64,000 bases of DNA from Lumbricus terrestris (taxonomy: Eukaryota > Annelida > Clitellata > Crassiclitellata > Lumbricidae). The translations under genes were made by a program, and so were the position numbers. This document shows, piece by piece, positions 33,101-47,600 of the stretch (positions are counted from its first letter, which is position 1; each line of letters starts with the position of its first letter). Location of the stretch: NCBI GenBank assembly GCA_949752735.1, contig OX457042.1, positions 22,622,995 to 22,686,994 of the forward strand. The letters run 5' to 3'. The notes under the pieces were generated by a model that was not told where the DNA came from, made no database searches, and saw only the letters and a list, made by a program, of their open reading frames with translations.

Positions 33101-36100
33101 TATATGCCGAGGCCGAGAAAATTCGAAATTGAGGGCGGAGTTTTATATGCCGAGGCCGAGAAAATGCGAAATTGAGGGCGTCGCTTTATATGCCGAGGCC
33201 GAGAAAAGTCGAAATTGAGGGCGTCGTTTTATATGCCGAGGTCGAGAAAATTCGAAATTGAGGGCGTCGTTTTATATGCCGAGGCCGAGAAAATGTGAAA
33301 ATGAGGGCGTCGTTTTATATGCCGAGGCCGAGAAAATGCGAAATTGAGGGTGTCGTTTTATAAGCCGAGGTCGAGAAAATTCGAAATTGAGGGCGGCGTT
33401 TTATATGCCGAGGCCGAGAAAATGCGAAAATGAGGGCGTCGCTTTATATGCCGAGGCCGAGAAAATGCGAAAATGAGGGCGGCGTTTTATATGCCGAGGT
33501 CGAGAAAATGCGAAAATGAGGACGTCGTTTTACATGCCGAGGCCGAGAAAATGCGAAAATGCGGGCGTCGTTTTATATGCCGAGGTCGAGAAAATTCGAA
33601 ATTGAGGGCGGCGTTTTATTAGCCGAGGCCGAGAAAATGCGAAATTGAGGGCGTCGTTTAATATGCCGAGGCCGAGAAAATGCGAAATTGAGGGCGTCGT
33701 TTTATATGCCGAGGTCGGGAAAATTCGACAATGAGGGCGGCGTTTTACATGCCGAGGTCGAGAAAATTCGAAATTGAGGGCGGCGTTTTATATGCCGAGG
33801 CCGAGAAAATGCGAAAATGAGGGCGTCGTTTTATATGCCGAGGTCGAGAAAATTCGAAATTGAGGGCGGCGTTTTATATGCCGAGGCCGAGAAAATGCGA
33901 AAATGAGGGCGTCGTTTAATATGCCGAGGCCGAGAAAATGCGAAATTGAGGGCGTCGTTTTATATGCCGAGGTCGGGAAAATTCGACAATGAGGGCGTCG
34001 TTTTATATGCTGAGGCCGAGAAAATGCGAAAATGAGGGCGTCGTTTTATATGCCGAGGCCGAGAAAATGCGAAAATGAGAACGTCGTATTATATGCCGAG
34101 GTCGAGAAAATGCGAAAATGAGGACGTCGTTTTACATGCCGAGGCCGAGAAAATGCGAAAATGAGGGCGTCGTTTTATATGCCGAGGTCGAGAAAATTCG
34201 AAATTGAGGGCGGCGTTTTATATGCCGAGGCCGAGAAAATGCGAAATTGAGGGCGTCGTTTAATATGCCGAGGCCGAGAAAATGCGAAATTGAGGGCGTC
34301 GTTTTATATGCCGAGGTCGGGAAAATTCGACAATGAGGGCGTCGTTTTATATGCCGAGGTCGAGAAAATTCGAAATTGAGGGCGGCGTTTTACATGCCGA
34401 GGTCGAGAAAATTCGAAATTGAGGGCGGCGTTTTATATGCCGAGGCCGAGAAAATGCGAAAATGAGGGCGTCGTTTTATATGCCGAGGTCGAGAAAATTC
34501 GAAATTGAGGGCGGCGTTTTATATGCCGAGGCCGAGAAAATGCGAAATTGAGGGCGTCGTTTTATATGCCGAGGCCGAAAAAATGCGAAAATGAGGGCGT
34601 CGTTTTATATGCCGAGGTCGAAAAAATTCGAAATTGAGGGCGGCGTTTTATATGCCGAGGTCGAGAAAATGCGAAAATGAGGGCGTCGTTTTATATGCCG
34701 AGGCCGAGAAAATGCGAAAATGAGGGCGTCGTTTTATATGCCGAGGTCGAGAAAATGCGAAAATGAGGGCGTCGTTTTATATGCCGAGGTCGAAAAAATT
34801 CGAAATTGAGGGCGGCGTTTTATATGCCGAGGTCGAGAAAATGCGAAATTGAGGGCGTCGTTTTATATGCCGAGGCCGAGTAAATGCGAAAATGAGGGCG
34901 TCGTTTTATATGCCGAGGTCGAGAAAATTCGAAATTGAGGGCGTCGTTTTATATGCCGAGGTCGAGAAAATTCGAATTTGAGGGCGGCGTTTTATATGCC
35001 GAGGCCAAGAAAATGCGAAAATGAGGGCGTCGTTTTATATGCCGAGGCCGAGAAAATGCGAAAATGAGGGCGTCGTTTTATATGCCGAGGTCGAGAAAAT
35101 TCGAAATTGAGGGCGGCGTTTTATATGCCGAGAAAATGAGAAAATGAGAGGGTCGTTTTATATGCCGAGGTCGAGAAAATTCGAAATTGAGGGCGGCGTT
35201 TTATATGCCGAGGCCGTGAAAATGCGAAATTGAGGGCGTCGTTTTATATGCCGAGGTCGAGAAAATGCGAAAATGAGGGCGTCGTTTTATATGCCGAGGT
35301 CGAGAAAATTCGAAATTGAGGGCGGCGTTTTATATGCCGAGGTCGAGAAAATTCGAAATTGAGGGCGTCGTTTTATATGCCGAGGCCGATAAAATGCGAA
35401 AATGAGGGCGTCGTTTTATATGCCGAGGCCGAGAAAATGCGAAAATGAGGGCGTCGTTTTATATGCCGAGGTCGAGAAAATTCGAAATTGAGGGCGGCGT
35501 TTTATATGCCGAGGCCGAGAAAATGCGAAATTGAGGGCGTCGTTTTATATGCCGAGGCCGAAGAAATGCGAAAATGAGGGCGTCGTTTAATATGCCGAGG
35601 TCGAGAAAATGCGAAATTGAGGGCGTCGTTTTATATGCCGAGGTCGGGAAAATTCGACAATGAGGGCGTCGTTTTATATGCCGAGGTCGAGAAAATTCGA
35701 AATTGAGGGCGGCGTTTTATATGCCGAAGCCGAGAAAATGCGAAAATGAGGGCGTCGTTTTATATGCCGAGGCCGAGAAAATTCGAAATTGAGGGCGGAG
35801 TTTTATATGCCGAGGCCGAGAAAATGCGAAAATGAGGGCGTCGCTTTATATGCCGAGGCCGAGAAAAGTCGAAATTGAGGGCGTCGTTTTATATGCCGAG
35901 GTCGAGAAAATTCGAAATTGAGGGCGTCGTTTTATATGCCGAGGCCGAGAAAATGTGAAAATGAGGGCGTCGTTTTATATGCCGAGGCCGAGAAAATGCG
36001 AAATTGAGGGTGTCGTTTTATAAGCCGAGGTCGAGAAAATTCGAAATTGAGGGCGGCGTTTTATATGCCGAGGCCGAGAAAATGCGAAAATGAGGGCGTC

Positions 36101-38640
36101 GCTTTATATGCCGAGGCCGAGAAAATGCGAAAATGAGGGCGTCGTTTTATATGCCGAGGTCGAGAAAATGCGAAAATGAGGACGTCGTTTTACATGCCGA
36201 GGCCGAGAAAATGCGAAAATGCGGGCGTCGTTTTATATGCCGAGGTCGAGAAAATTCGAAATTGAGGGCGGCGTTTTATTAGCCGAGGCCGAGAAAATGC
36301 GAAATTGAGGGCGTCGTTTAATATGCCGAGGCCGAGAAAATGCGAAATTGAGGGCGTCGTTTTATATGCCGAGGTCGGGAAAATTCGACAATGAGGGCGG
36401 CGTTTTACATGCCGAGGTCGAGAAAATTCGAAATTGAGGGCGGCGTTTTATATGCCGAGGCCGAGAAAATGCGAAAATGAGGGCGTCGTTTTATATGCCG
36501 AGGTCGAGAAAATTCGAAATTGAGGGCGGCGTTTTATATGCCGAGGCCGAGAAAATGCGAAAATGAGGGCGTCGTTTAATATGCCGAGGCCGAGAAAATG
36601 CGAAATTGAGGGCGTCGTTTTATATGCCGAGGTCGGGAAAATTCGACAATGAGGGCGTCGTTTTATATGCCGAGGCCGAGAAAATGCGAAAATGAGGGCG
36701 TCGTTTTATATGCCGAGGCCGAGAAAATGCGAAAATGAGGGCGTCGTATTATATGCCGAGGTCGAGAAAATGCGAAAATGAGGACGTCGTTTTACATGCC
36801 GAGGCCGAGAAAATGCGAAAATGAGGGCGTCGTTTTATATGCCGAGGTCGAGAAAATTCGAAATTGAGGGCGTCGTTTTATATGCCGAGGTCGAGAAAAT
36901 GCGAAAATGAGGGCGTCGTTTTATATGCCGAGGTCGAGAAAATTCGAAATTGAGGGCGGCGTTTTATATGCCGAGGTCGAGAAAATTCGAAATTGAGGGC
37001 GTCGTTTTATATGCCGAGGCCGATAAAATGCGAAAATGAGGGCGTCGTTTTATATGCCGAGGCCGAGAAAATGCGAAAATGAGGGCGTCGTTTTATATGC
37101 CGAGGCCGAGAAAATGCGAAATTGAGGGCGTCGTTTTATATGCCGAGGCCGAAGAAATGCGAAATTGAGGGCGTCGTTTTATATGCCGAGGCCGAAAAAA
37201 TGCGAAAATGAGGGCGTCGTTTTATATGCCGAGGTCGAAAAAATTCGAAATTGAGGGCGGCGTTTTATATGCCGAGGTCGAGAAAATGCGAAAATGAGGG
37301 CGTCGTTTTATATGCCGAGGCCGAGAAAATGCGAAAATGAGGGCGTCGTTTTATATGCCGAGGTCGAGAAAATGCGAAAATGAGGGCGTCGTTTTATATG
37401 CCGAGGTCGAAAAAATTCGAAATTGAGGGCGGCGTTTTATATGCCGAGGTCGAGAAAATGCGAAATTGAGGGCGTCGTTTTATATGCCGAGGCCGAGTAA
37501 ATGCGAAAATGAGGGCGTCGTTTTATATGCCGAGGTCGAGAAAATTCGAAATTGAGGGCGTCGTTTTATATGCCGAGGTCGAGAAAATTCGAATTTGAGG
37601 GCGGCGTTTTATATGCCGAGGCCAAGAAAATGCGAAAATGAGGGCGTCGTTTTATATGCCGAGGCCGAGAAAATGCGAAAATGAGGGCGTCGTTTTATAT
37701 GCCGAGGTCGAGAAAATTCGAAATTGAGGGCGGCGTTTTATATGCCGAGAAAATGAGAAAATGAGAGGGTCGTTTTATATGCCGAGGTCGAGAAAATTCG
37801 AAATTGAGGGCGGCGTTTTATATGCCGAGGCCGTGAAAATGCGAAATTGAGGGCGTCGTTTTATATGCCGAGGTCGAGAAAATGCGAAAATGAGGGCGTC
37901 GTTTTATATGCCGAGGTCGAGAAAATTCGAAATTGAGGGCGGCGTTTTATATGCCGAGGTCGAGAAAATTCGAAATTGAGGGCGTCGTTTTATATGCCGA
38001 GGCCGATAAAATGCGAAAATGAGGGCGTCGTTTTATATGCCGAGGCCGAGAAAATGCGAAAATGAGGGCGTCGTTTTATATGCCGAGGTCGAGAAAATTC
38101 GAAATTGAGGGCGGCGTTTTATATGCCGAGGCCGAGAAAATGCGAAATTGAGGGCGTCGTTTTATATGCCGAGGCCGAAGAAATGCGAAAATGAGGGCGT
38201 CGTTTAATATGCCGAGGTCGAGAAAATGCGAAATTGAGGGCGTCGTTTTATATGCCGAGGTCGGGAAAATTCGACAATGAGGGCGTCGTTTTATATGCCG
38301 AGGTCGAGAAAATTCGAAATTGAGGGCGGCGTTTTATATGCCGAAGCCGAGAAAATGCGAAAATGAGGGCGTCGTTTTATATGCCGAGGCCGAGAAAATT
38401 CGAAATTGAGGGCGGAGTTTTATATGCCGAGGCCGAGAAAATGCGAAAATGAGGGCGTCGCTTTATATGCCGAGGCCGAGAAAAGTCGAAATTGAGGGCG
38501 TCGTTTTATATGCCGAGGTCGAGAAAATTCGAAATTGAGGGCGTCGTTTTATATGCCGAGGCCGAGAAAATGTGAAAATGAGGGCGTCGTTTTATATGCC
38601 GAGGCCGAGAAAATGCGAAATTGAGGGTGTCGTTTTATAA
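30183..38640 (+). repeat. Higher-order repeat block within the satellite
   Basis: The private variant TATAAGCC occurs at 30183, 32843, 33359, 36019 and 38636. The private variant TATTAGCC occurs at 30441, 33617, 36277 and 38886. Offsets of 2660 recur three times in these two marker series, and 3176 also three times; 3176 minus 2660 is 516, or 12 x 43. The block therefore arose by duplicating segments of tens of units and not by adding single monomers. Confidence 0.85.
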
Positions 38641-41600
38641 GCCGAGGTCGAGAAAATTCGAAATTGAGGGCGGCGTTTTATATGCCGAGGCCGAGAAAAT
38701 GCGAAAATGAGGGCGTCGCTTTATATGCCGAGGCCGAGAAAATGCGAAAATGAGGGCGTCGTTTTATATGCCGAGGTCGAGAAAATGCGAAAATGAGGAC
38801 GTCGTTTTACATGCCGAGGCCGAGAAAATGCGGGCGTCGTTTTATATGCCGAGGTCGAGAAAATTCGAAATTGAGGGCGGCGTTTTATTAGCCGAGGCCG
38901 AGAAAATGCGAAATTGAGGGCGTCGTTTAATATGCCGAGGCCGAGAAAATGCGAAATTGAGGGCGTCGTTTTATATGCCGAGGTCGGGAAAATTCGACAA
39001 TGAGGGCGGCGTTTTACATGCCGAGGTCGAGAAAATTCGAAATTGAGGGCGGCGTTTTATATGCCGAGGCCGAGAAAATGCGAAAATGAGGGCGTCGTTT
39101 TATATGCCGAGGTCGAGAAAATTCGAAATTGAGGGCGGCGTTTTATATGCCGAGGCCGAGAAAATGCGAAAATGAGGGCGTCGTTTAATATGCCGAGGCC
39201 GAGAAAATGCGAAATTGAGGGCGTCGTTTTATATGCCGAGGTCGGGAAAATTCGACAATGAGGGCGTCGTTTTATATGCCGAGGCCGAGAAAATGCGAAA
39301 ATGAGGGCGTCGTTTTATATGCCGAGGCCGAGAAAATGCGAAAATGAGGGCGTCGTATTATATGCCGAGGTCGAGAAAATGCGAAAATGAGGACGTCGTT
39401 TTACATGCCGAGGCCGAGAAAATGCGAAAATGAGGGCGTCGTTTTATATGCCGAGGTCGAGAAAATTCGAAATTGAGGGCGTCGTTTTATATGCCGAGGT
39501 CGAGAAAATGCGAAAATGAGGGCGTCGTTTTATATGCCGAGGTCGAGAAAATTCGAAATTGAGGGCGGCGTTTTATATGCCGAGGTCGAGAAAATTCGAA
39601 ATTGAGGGCGTCGTTTTATATGCCGAGGCCGATAAAATGCGAAAATGAGGGCGTCGTTTTATATGCCGAGGCCGAGAAAATGCGAAAATGAGGGCGTCGT
39701 TTTATATGCCGAGGTCGAGAAAATTCGAAATTGAGGGCGGCGTTTTATATGCCGAGGCCGAGAAAATGCGAAATTGAGGGCGTCGTTTTATATGCCGAGG
39801 CCGAAGAAATGCGAAATTGAGGGCGTCGTTTTATATGCCGAGGCCGAAAAAATGCGAAAATGAGGGCGTCGTTTTATATGCCGAGGTCGAAAAAATTCGA
39901 AATTGAGGGCGGCGTTTTATATGCCGAGGTCGAGAAAATGCGAAAATGAGGGCGTCGTTTTATATGCCGAGGCCGAGAAAATGCGAAAATGAGGGCGTCG
40001 TTTTATATGCCGAGGTCGAGAAAATGCGAAAATGAGGGCGTCGTTTTATATGCCGAGGTCGAAAAAATTCGAAATTGAGGGCGGCGTTTTATATGCCGAG
40101 GTCGAGAAAATGCGAAATTGAGGGCGTCGTTTTATATGCCGAGGCCGAGTAAATGCGAAAATGAGGGCGTCGTTTTATATGCCGAGGTCGAGAAAATTCG
40201 AAATTGAGGGCGTCGTTTTATATGCCGAGGTCGAGAAAATTCGAATTTGAGGGCGGCGTTTTATATGCCGAGGCCAAGAAAATGCGAAAATGAGGGCGTC
40301 GTTTTATATGCCGAGGCCGAGAAAATGCGAAAATGAGGGCGTCGTTTTATATGCCGAGGTCGAGAAAATTCGAAATTGAGGGCGTCGTTTTATATGCCGA
40401 GGTCGGGAAAATTCGACAATGAGGGCGGCGTTTTACATACCGAGGTCGAGAAAATTCGAAATTGAGGGCGGCGTTTTATATGCCGAGGCCGAGAAAATGC
40501 GAAAATGAGGGCGTCGTTTTATATGCCGAGGTCGAGAAAATTCGAAATTGAGGGCGGCGTTTTATATGCCGAGGCCGAGAAAATGCGAAAATGAGGGCGT
40601 CGTTTAATATGCCGAGGCCGAGAAAATGCGAAATTGAGGGCGTCGTTTTATATGCCGAGGTCGGGAAAATTCGACAATGAGGGCGTCGTTTTATATGCCG
40701 AGGCCGAGAAAATGCGAAAATGAGGGCGTCGTTTTATATGCCGAGGCCGAGAAAATGCGAAAATGAGGGCGTCGTATTATATGCCGAGGTCGAGAAAATG
40801 CGAAAATGAGGACGTCGTTTTACATGCCGAGGCCGAGAAAATGCGAAAATGAGGGCGTCGTTTTATATGCCGAGGTCGAGAAAATTCGAAATTGAGGGCG
40901 GCGTTTTATATGCCGAGGCCGAGAAAATGCGAAATTGAGGGCGTCGTTTAATATGCCGAGGCCGAGAAAATGCGAAATTGAGGGCGTCGTTTTATATGCC
41001 GAGGTCGGGAAAATTCGACAATGAGGGCGTCGTTTTATATGCCGAGGTCGAGAAAATTCGAAATTGAGGGCGGCGTTTTACATGCCGAGGTCGAGAAAAT
41101 TCGAAATTGAGGGCGGCGTTTTATATGCCGAGGCCGAGAAAATGCGAAAATGAGGGCGTCGTTTTATATGCCGAGGTCGAGAAAATTCGAAATTGAGGGC
41201 GGCGTTTTATATGCCGAGGCCGAGAAAATGCGAAATTGAGGGCGTCGTTTTATATGCCGAGGCCGAAAAAATGCGAAAATGAGGGCGTCGTTTTATATGC
41301 CGAGGTCGAGAAAATTCGAAATTGAGGGCGGCGTTTTATATGCCGAGGTCGAGAAAATGCGAAAATGAGGGCGTCGTTTTATATGCCGAGGCCGAGAAAA
41401 TGCGAAAATGAGGGCGTCGTTTTATATGCCGAGGCCGAGAAAATGCGAAAATGAGGGCGTCGTTTTATATGCCGAGGCCGAGAAAATGCGAAAATGAGGG
41501 CGTCGTATTATATGCCGAGGTCGAGAAAATGCGAAAATGAGGACGTCGTTTTACATGCCGAGGCCGAGAAAATGCGAAAATGAGGGCGTCGTTTTATATG

Positions 41601-44600
41601 CCGAGGTCGAGAAAATTCGAAATTGAGGGCGGCGTTTTATATGCCGAGGCCGAGAAAATGCGAAATTGAGGGCGTCGTTTAATATGCCGAGGCCGAGAAA
41701 ATGCGAAATTGAGGGCGTCGTTTTATATGCCGAGGTCGGGAAAATTCGACAATGAGGGCGTCGTTTTATATGCCGAGGTCGAGAAAATTCGAAATTGAGG
41801 GCGGCGTTTTACATGCCGAGGTCGAGAAAATTCGAAATTGAGGGCGGCGTTTTATATGCCGAGGCCGAGAAAATGCGAAAATGAGGGCGTCGTTTTATAT
41901 GCCGAGGTCGAGAAAATTCGAAATTGAGGGCGGCGTTTTATATGCCGAGGCCGAGAAAATGCGAAATTGAGGGCGTCGTTTTATATGCCGAGGCCGAAAA
42001 AATGCGAAAATGAGGGCGTCGTTTTATATGCCGAGGTCGAGAAAATTCGAAATTGAGGGCGGCGTTTTATATGCCGAGGTCGAGAAAATGCGAAAATGAG
42101 GGCGTCGTTTTATATGCCGAGGCCGAGAAAATGCGAAAATGAGGGCGTCGTTTTATATGCCGAGGTCGAGAAAATGCGAAAATGAGGGCGTCGTTTTATA
42201 TGCCGAGGTCGAAAAAATTCGAAATTGAGGGCGGCGTTTTATATGTCGAGGTCGAGAAAATGCGAAATTGAGGGCGTCGTTTTATATGCCGAGGCCGAGT
42301 AAATGCGAAAATGAGGGCGGCGTTTTATATGCCGAGGTCGAGAAAATTCGAAATTGAGGGCGTCGTTTTATATGCCGAGGTCGAGAAAATTCGAATTTGA
42401 GGGCGGCGTTTTATATGCCGAGGCCAAGAAAATGCGAAAATGAGGGCGTCGTTTTATATGCCGAGGCCGAGAAAATGCGAAAATGAGGGCGTCGTTTTAT
42501 ATGCCGAGGTCGAGAAAATTCGAAATTGAGGGCGGCGTTTTATATGCCGAGAAAATGAGAAAATGAGAGGGTCGTTTTATATGCCGAGGTCGAGAAAATT
42601 CGAAATTGAGGGCGGCGTTTTATATGCCGAGGCCGTGAAAATGCGAAACTGAGGGCGTCGTTTTATATGCCGAGGTCGAGAAAATGCGAAAATGAGGGCG
42701 TCGTTTTATATGCCGAGGTCGAGAAAATTCGAAATTGAGGGCGGCGTTTTATATGCCGAGGTCGAGAAAATTCGAAATTGAGGGCGTCGTTTTATATGCC
42801 GAGGCCGATAAAATGCGAAAATGAGGGCGTCGTTTTATATGCCGAGGCCGAGAAAATGCGAAAATGAGGGCGTCGTTTTATATGCCGAGGTCGAGAAAAT
42901 TCGAAATTGAGGGCGGCGTTTTATATGCCGAGGCCGAGAAAATGCGAAATTGAGGGCGTCGTTTTATATGCCGAGGCCGAAGAAATGCGAAAATGAGGGC
43001 GTCGTTTTATATGCCGAGGTCGAAAAAATTCGAAATTGAGGGCGGCGTTTTATATGCCGAGGTCGAGAAAATGCGAAATTGAGGGCGTCGTTTTATATGC
43101 CGAGGCCGAGTAAATGCGAAATTGAGGGCGTCGTTTAATATGCCGAGGCCGAGAAAATGCGAAATTGAGGGCGTCGTTTTATATGCCGAGGTCGGGAAAA
43201 TTCGACAATGAGGGCGTCGTTTTATATGCCGAGGTCGAGAAAATTCGAAATTGAGGGCGGCGTTTTACATGCCGAGGTCGAGAAAATTCGAAATTGAGGG
43301 CGGCGTTTTATATGCCGAGGCCGAGAAAATGCGAAAATGAGGGCGTCGTTTTATATGCCGAGGTCGAGAAAATTCGAAATTGAGGGCGGCGTTTTATATG
43401 CCGAGGCCGAGAAAATGCGAAATTGAGGGCGTCGTTTTATATGCCGAGGCCGAAAAAATGCGAAAATGAGGGCGTCGTTTTATATGCCGAGGTCGAGAAA
43501 ATTCGAAATTGAGGGCGGCGTTTTATATGCCGAGGCCGAGAAAATGCGAAAATGAGGGCGTCGTTTAATATGCCGAGGCCGAGAAAATGCGAAATTGAGG
43601 GCGTCGTTTTATATGCCGAGGTCGGGAAAATTCGACAATGAGGGCGTCGTTTTATATGCCGAGGCCGAGAAAATGCGAAAATGAGGGCGTCGTTTTATAT
43701 GCCGAGGCCGAGAAAATGCGAAAATGAGGGCGTCGTATTATATGCCGAGGTCGAGAAAATGCGAAAATGAGGACGTCGTTTTACATGCCGAGGCCGAGAA
43801 AATGCGAAAATGAGGGCGTCGTTTTATATGCCGAGGTCGAGAAAATTCGAAATTGAGGGCGGCGTTTTATATGCCGAGGCCGAGAAAATGCGAAATTGAG
43901 GGCGTCGTTTAATATGCCGAGGCCGAGAAAATGCGAAATTGAGGGCGTCGTTTTATATGCCGAGGTCGGGAAAATTCGACAATGAGGGCGTCGTTTTATA
44001 TGCCGAGGTCGAGAAAATTCGAAATTGAGGGCGGCGTTTTACATGCCGAGGTCGAGAAAATTCGAAATTGAGGGCGGCGTTTTATATGCCGAGGCCGAGA
44101 AAATGCGAAAATGAGGGCGTCGTTTTATATGCCGAGGTCGAGAAAATTCGAAATTGAGGGCGGCGTTTTATATGCCGAGGCCGAGAAAATGCGAAATTGA
44201 GGGCGTCGTTTTATATGCCGAGGCCGAAAAAATGCGAAAATGAGGGCGTCGTTTTATATGCCGAGGTCGAGAAAATTCGAAATTGAGGGCGGCGTTTTAT
44301 ATGCCGAGGTCGAGAAAATGCGAAAATGAGGGCGTCGTTTTATATGCCGAGGCCGAGAAAATGCGAAAATGAGGGCGTCGTTTTATATGCCGAGGCCGAG
44401 AAAATGCGAAAATGAGGGCGTCGTTTTATATGCCGAGGCCGAGAAAATGCGAAAATGAGGGCGTCGTATTATATGCCGAGGTCGAGAAAATGCGAAAATG
44501 AGGACGTCGTTTTACATGCCGAGGCCGAGAAAATGCGAAAATGAGGGCGTCGTTTTATATGCCGAGGTCGAGAAAATTCGAAATTGAGGGCGGCGTTTTA

Positions 44601-47600
44601 TATGCCGAGGCCGAGAAAATGCGAAATTGAGGGCGTCGTTTAATATGCCGAGGCCGAGAAAATGCGAAATTGAGGGCGTCGTTTTATATGCCGAGGTCGG
44701 GAAAATTCGACAATGAGGGCGTCGTTTTATATGCCGAGGTCGAGAAAATTCGAAATTGAGGGCGGCGTTTTACATGCCGAGGTCGAGAAAATTCGAAATT
44801 GAGGGCGGCGTTTTATATGCCGAGGCCGAGAAAATGCGAAAATGAGGGCGTCGTTTTATATGCCGAGGTCGAGAAAATTCGAAATTGAGGGCGGCGTTTT
44901 ATATGCCGAGGCCGAGAAAATGCGAAATTGAGGGCGTCGTTTTATATGCCGAGGCCGAAAAAATGCGAAAATGAGGGCGTCGTTTTATATGCCGAGGTCG
45001 AGAAAATTCGAAATTGAGGGCGGCGTTTTATATGCCGAGGTCGAGAAAATGCGAAAATGAGGGCGTCGTTTTATATGCCGAGGCCGAGAAAATGCGAAAA
45101 TGAGGGCGTCGTTTTATATGCCGAGGTCGAGAAAATGCGAAAATGAGGGCGTCGTTTTATATGCCGAGGTCGAAAAAATTCGAAATTGAGGGCGGCGTTT
45201 TATATGTCGAGGTCGAGAAAATGCGAAATTGAGGGCGTCGTTTTATATGCCGAGGCCGAGTAAATGCGAAAATGAGGGCGGCGTTTTATATGCCGAGGTC
45301 GAGAAAATTCGAAATTGAGGGCGTCGTTTTATATGCCGAGGTCGAGAAAATTCGAATTTGAGGGCGGCGTTTTATATGCCGAGGCCAAGAAAATGCGAAA
45401 ATGAGGGCGTCGTTTTATATGCCGAGGCCGAGAAAATGCGAAAATGAGGGCGTCGTTTTATATGCCGAGGTCGAGAAAATTCGAAATTGAGGGCGGCGTT
45501 TTATATGCCGAGAAAATGAGAAAATGAGAGGGTCGTTTTATATGCCGAGGTCGAGAAAATTCGAAATTGAGGGCGGCGTTTTATATGCCGAGGCCGTGAA
45601 AATGCGAAATTGAGGGCGTCGTTTTATATGCCGAGGTCGAGAAAATGCGAAAATGAGGGCGTCGTTTTATATGCCGAGGTCGAGAAAATTCGAATTTGAG
45701 GGCGGCGTTTTATATGCCGAGGTCGAGAAAATTCGAAATTGAGGGCGTCGTTTTATATGCCGAGGCCGATAAAATGCGAAAATGAGGGCGTCGTTTTATA
45801 TGCCGAGGCCGAGAAAATGCGAAAATGAGGGCGTCGTTTTATATGCCGAGGTCGAGAAAATTCGAAATTGAGGGCGGCGTTTTATATGCCGAGGCCGAGA
45901 AAATCCGAAATTGAGGGCGTCGTTTTATATGCCGAGGCCGAAGAAATGCGAAAATGAGGGCGTCGTTTTATATGCCGAGGTCGAAAAAATTCGAAATTGA
46001 GGGCGGCGTTTTATATGCCGAGGTCGAGAAAATGCGAAATTGAGGGCGTCGTTTTATATGCCGAGGCCGAGTAAATGCGAAAATGAGGGCGTCGTTTTAT
46101 ATGCCGAAGTCGAGAAAATTCGAAATTGAGGGCGTCGTTTTATATGCCGAGGTCGAGAAAATTCGAATTTGAGGGCGGCGTTTTATATGCCGAGGCCAAG
46201 AAAATGCGAAAATGAGGGCGTCGTTTTATATGCCGAGGCCGAGAAAATGCGAAAATGAGGGCGTCGTTTTATATGCCGAGGTCCAGAAAATTCGAAATTG
46301 AGGGCGGCGTTTTATATGCCGAGAAAATGAGAAAATGAGAGGGTCGTTTTATATGCCGAGGTCGAGAAAATTCGAAATTGAGGGCGGCGTTTTATATGCC
46401 GAGGCCGTGAAAATGCGAAATTGAGGGCGTCGTTTTATATGCCGAGGTCGAGAAAATGCGAAAATGAGGGCGTCGTTTTATATGCCGAGGTCGAGAAAAT
46501 TCGAAATTGAGGGCGGCGTTTTATATGCCGAGGTCGAGAAAATTCGAAATTGAGGGCGTCGTTTTATATGCCGAGGCCGAGAAAATTCGAAAATGAGGGC
46601 GTCGTTTTATATGCCGAGGCCGAGAAAATGCGAAAATGAGGGCGTCGTTTTATATGCCGAGGCCGAGAAAATGCGAAATTGAGGGCGGCGTTTTATATGC
46701 CGAGGCCGTGAAAATGCGAAATTGAGGGCGTCGTTTTATATGCCGAGGTCGAGAAAATGCGAAAATGAGGGCGTCGTTTTATATGCCGAGGTCGAGAAAA
46801 TTCGAAATTGAGGGCGGCGTTTTATATGCCGAGGTCGAGAAAATTCGAAATTGAGGGCGTCGTTTTATATGCCGAGGCCGAGAAAATGCGAAAATGAGGG
46901 CGTCGTTTTATATGCCGAGGCCGAGAAAATGCGAAAATTAGGGCGTCGTTTTATATGCCGAGGTCGAGAAAATTCGAAATTGAGGGCGGCGTTTTATATG
47001 CCGAGGCCGATAAAATGCGAAAATGAGGGCGTCGTTTTATATGCCGAGGCCGAGAAAATGCGAAAATGAGGGCGTCGTTTTATATGCCGAGGTCGAGAAA
47101 ATTCGAAATTGAGGGCGGCGTTTTATATGCCGAGGCCGAGAAAATGCGAAATTGAGGGCGTCGTTTTATATGCCGAGGCCGAAGAAATGCGAAAATGAGG
47201 GCGTCGTTTTATATGCCGAGGTCGAAAAAATTCGAAATTGAGGGCGGCGTTTTATATGCCGAGGTCGAGAAAATGCGAAATTGAGGGCGTCGTTTTATAT
47301 GCCGAGGCCGAGTAAATGCGAAAATGAGGGCGTCGTTTTATATGCCGAAGTCGAGAAAATTCGAAATTGAGGGCGTCGTTTTATATGCCGAGGTCGAGAA
47401 AATTCGAATTTGAGGGCGGCGTTTTATATGCCGAGGCCAAGAAAATGCGAAAATGAGGGCGTCGTTTTATATGCCGAGGCCGAGAAAATGCGAAAATGAG
47501 GGCGTCGTTTTATATGCCGAGGTCAAGAAAATTCGAAATTGAGGGCGGCGTTTTATATGCCGAGAAAATGAGAAAATGAGAGGGTCGTTTTATATGCCGA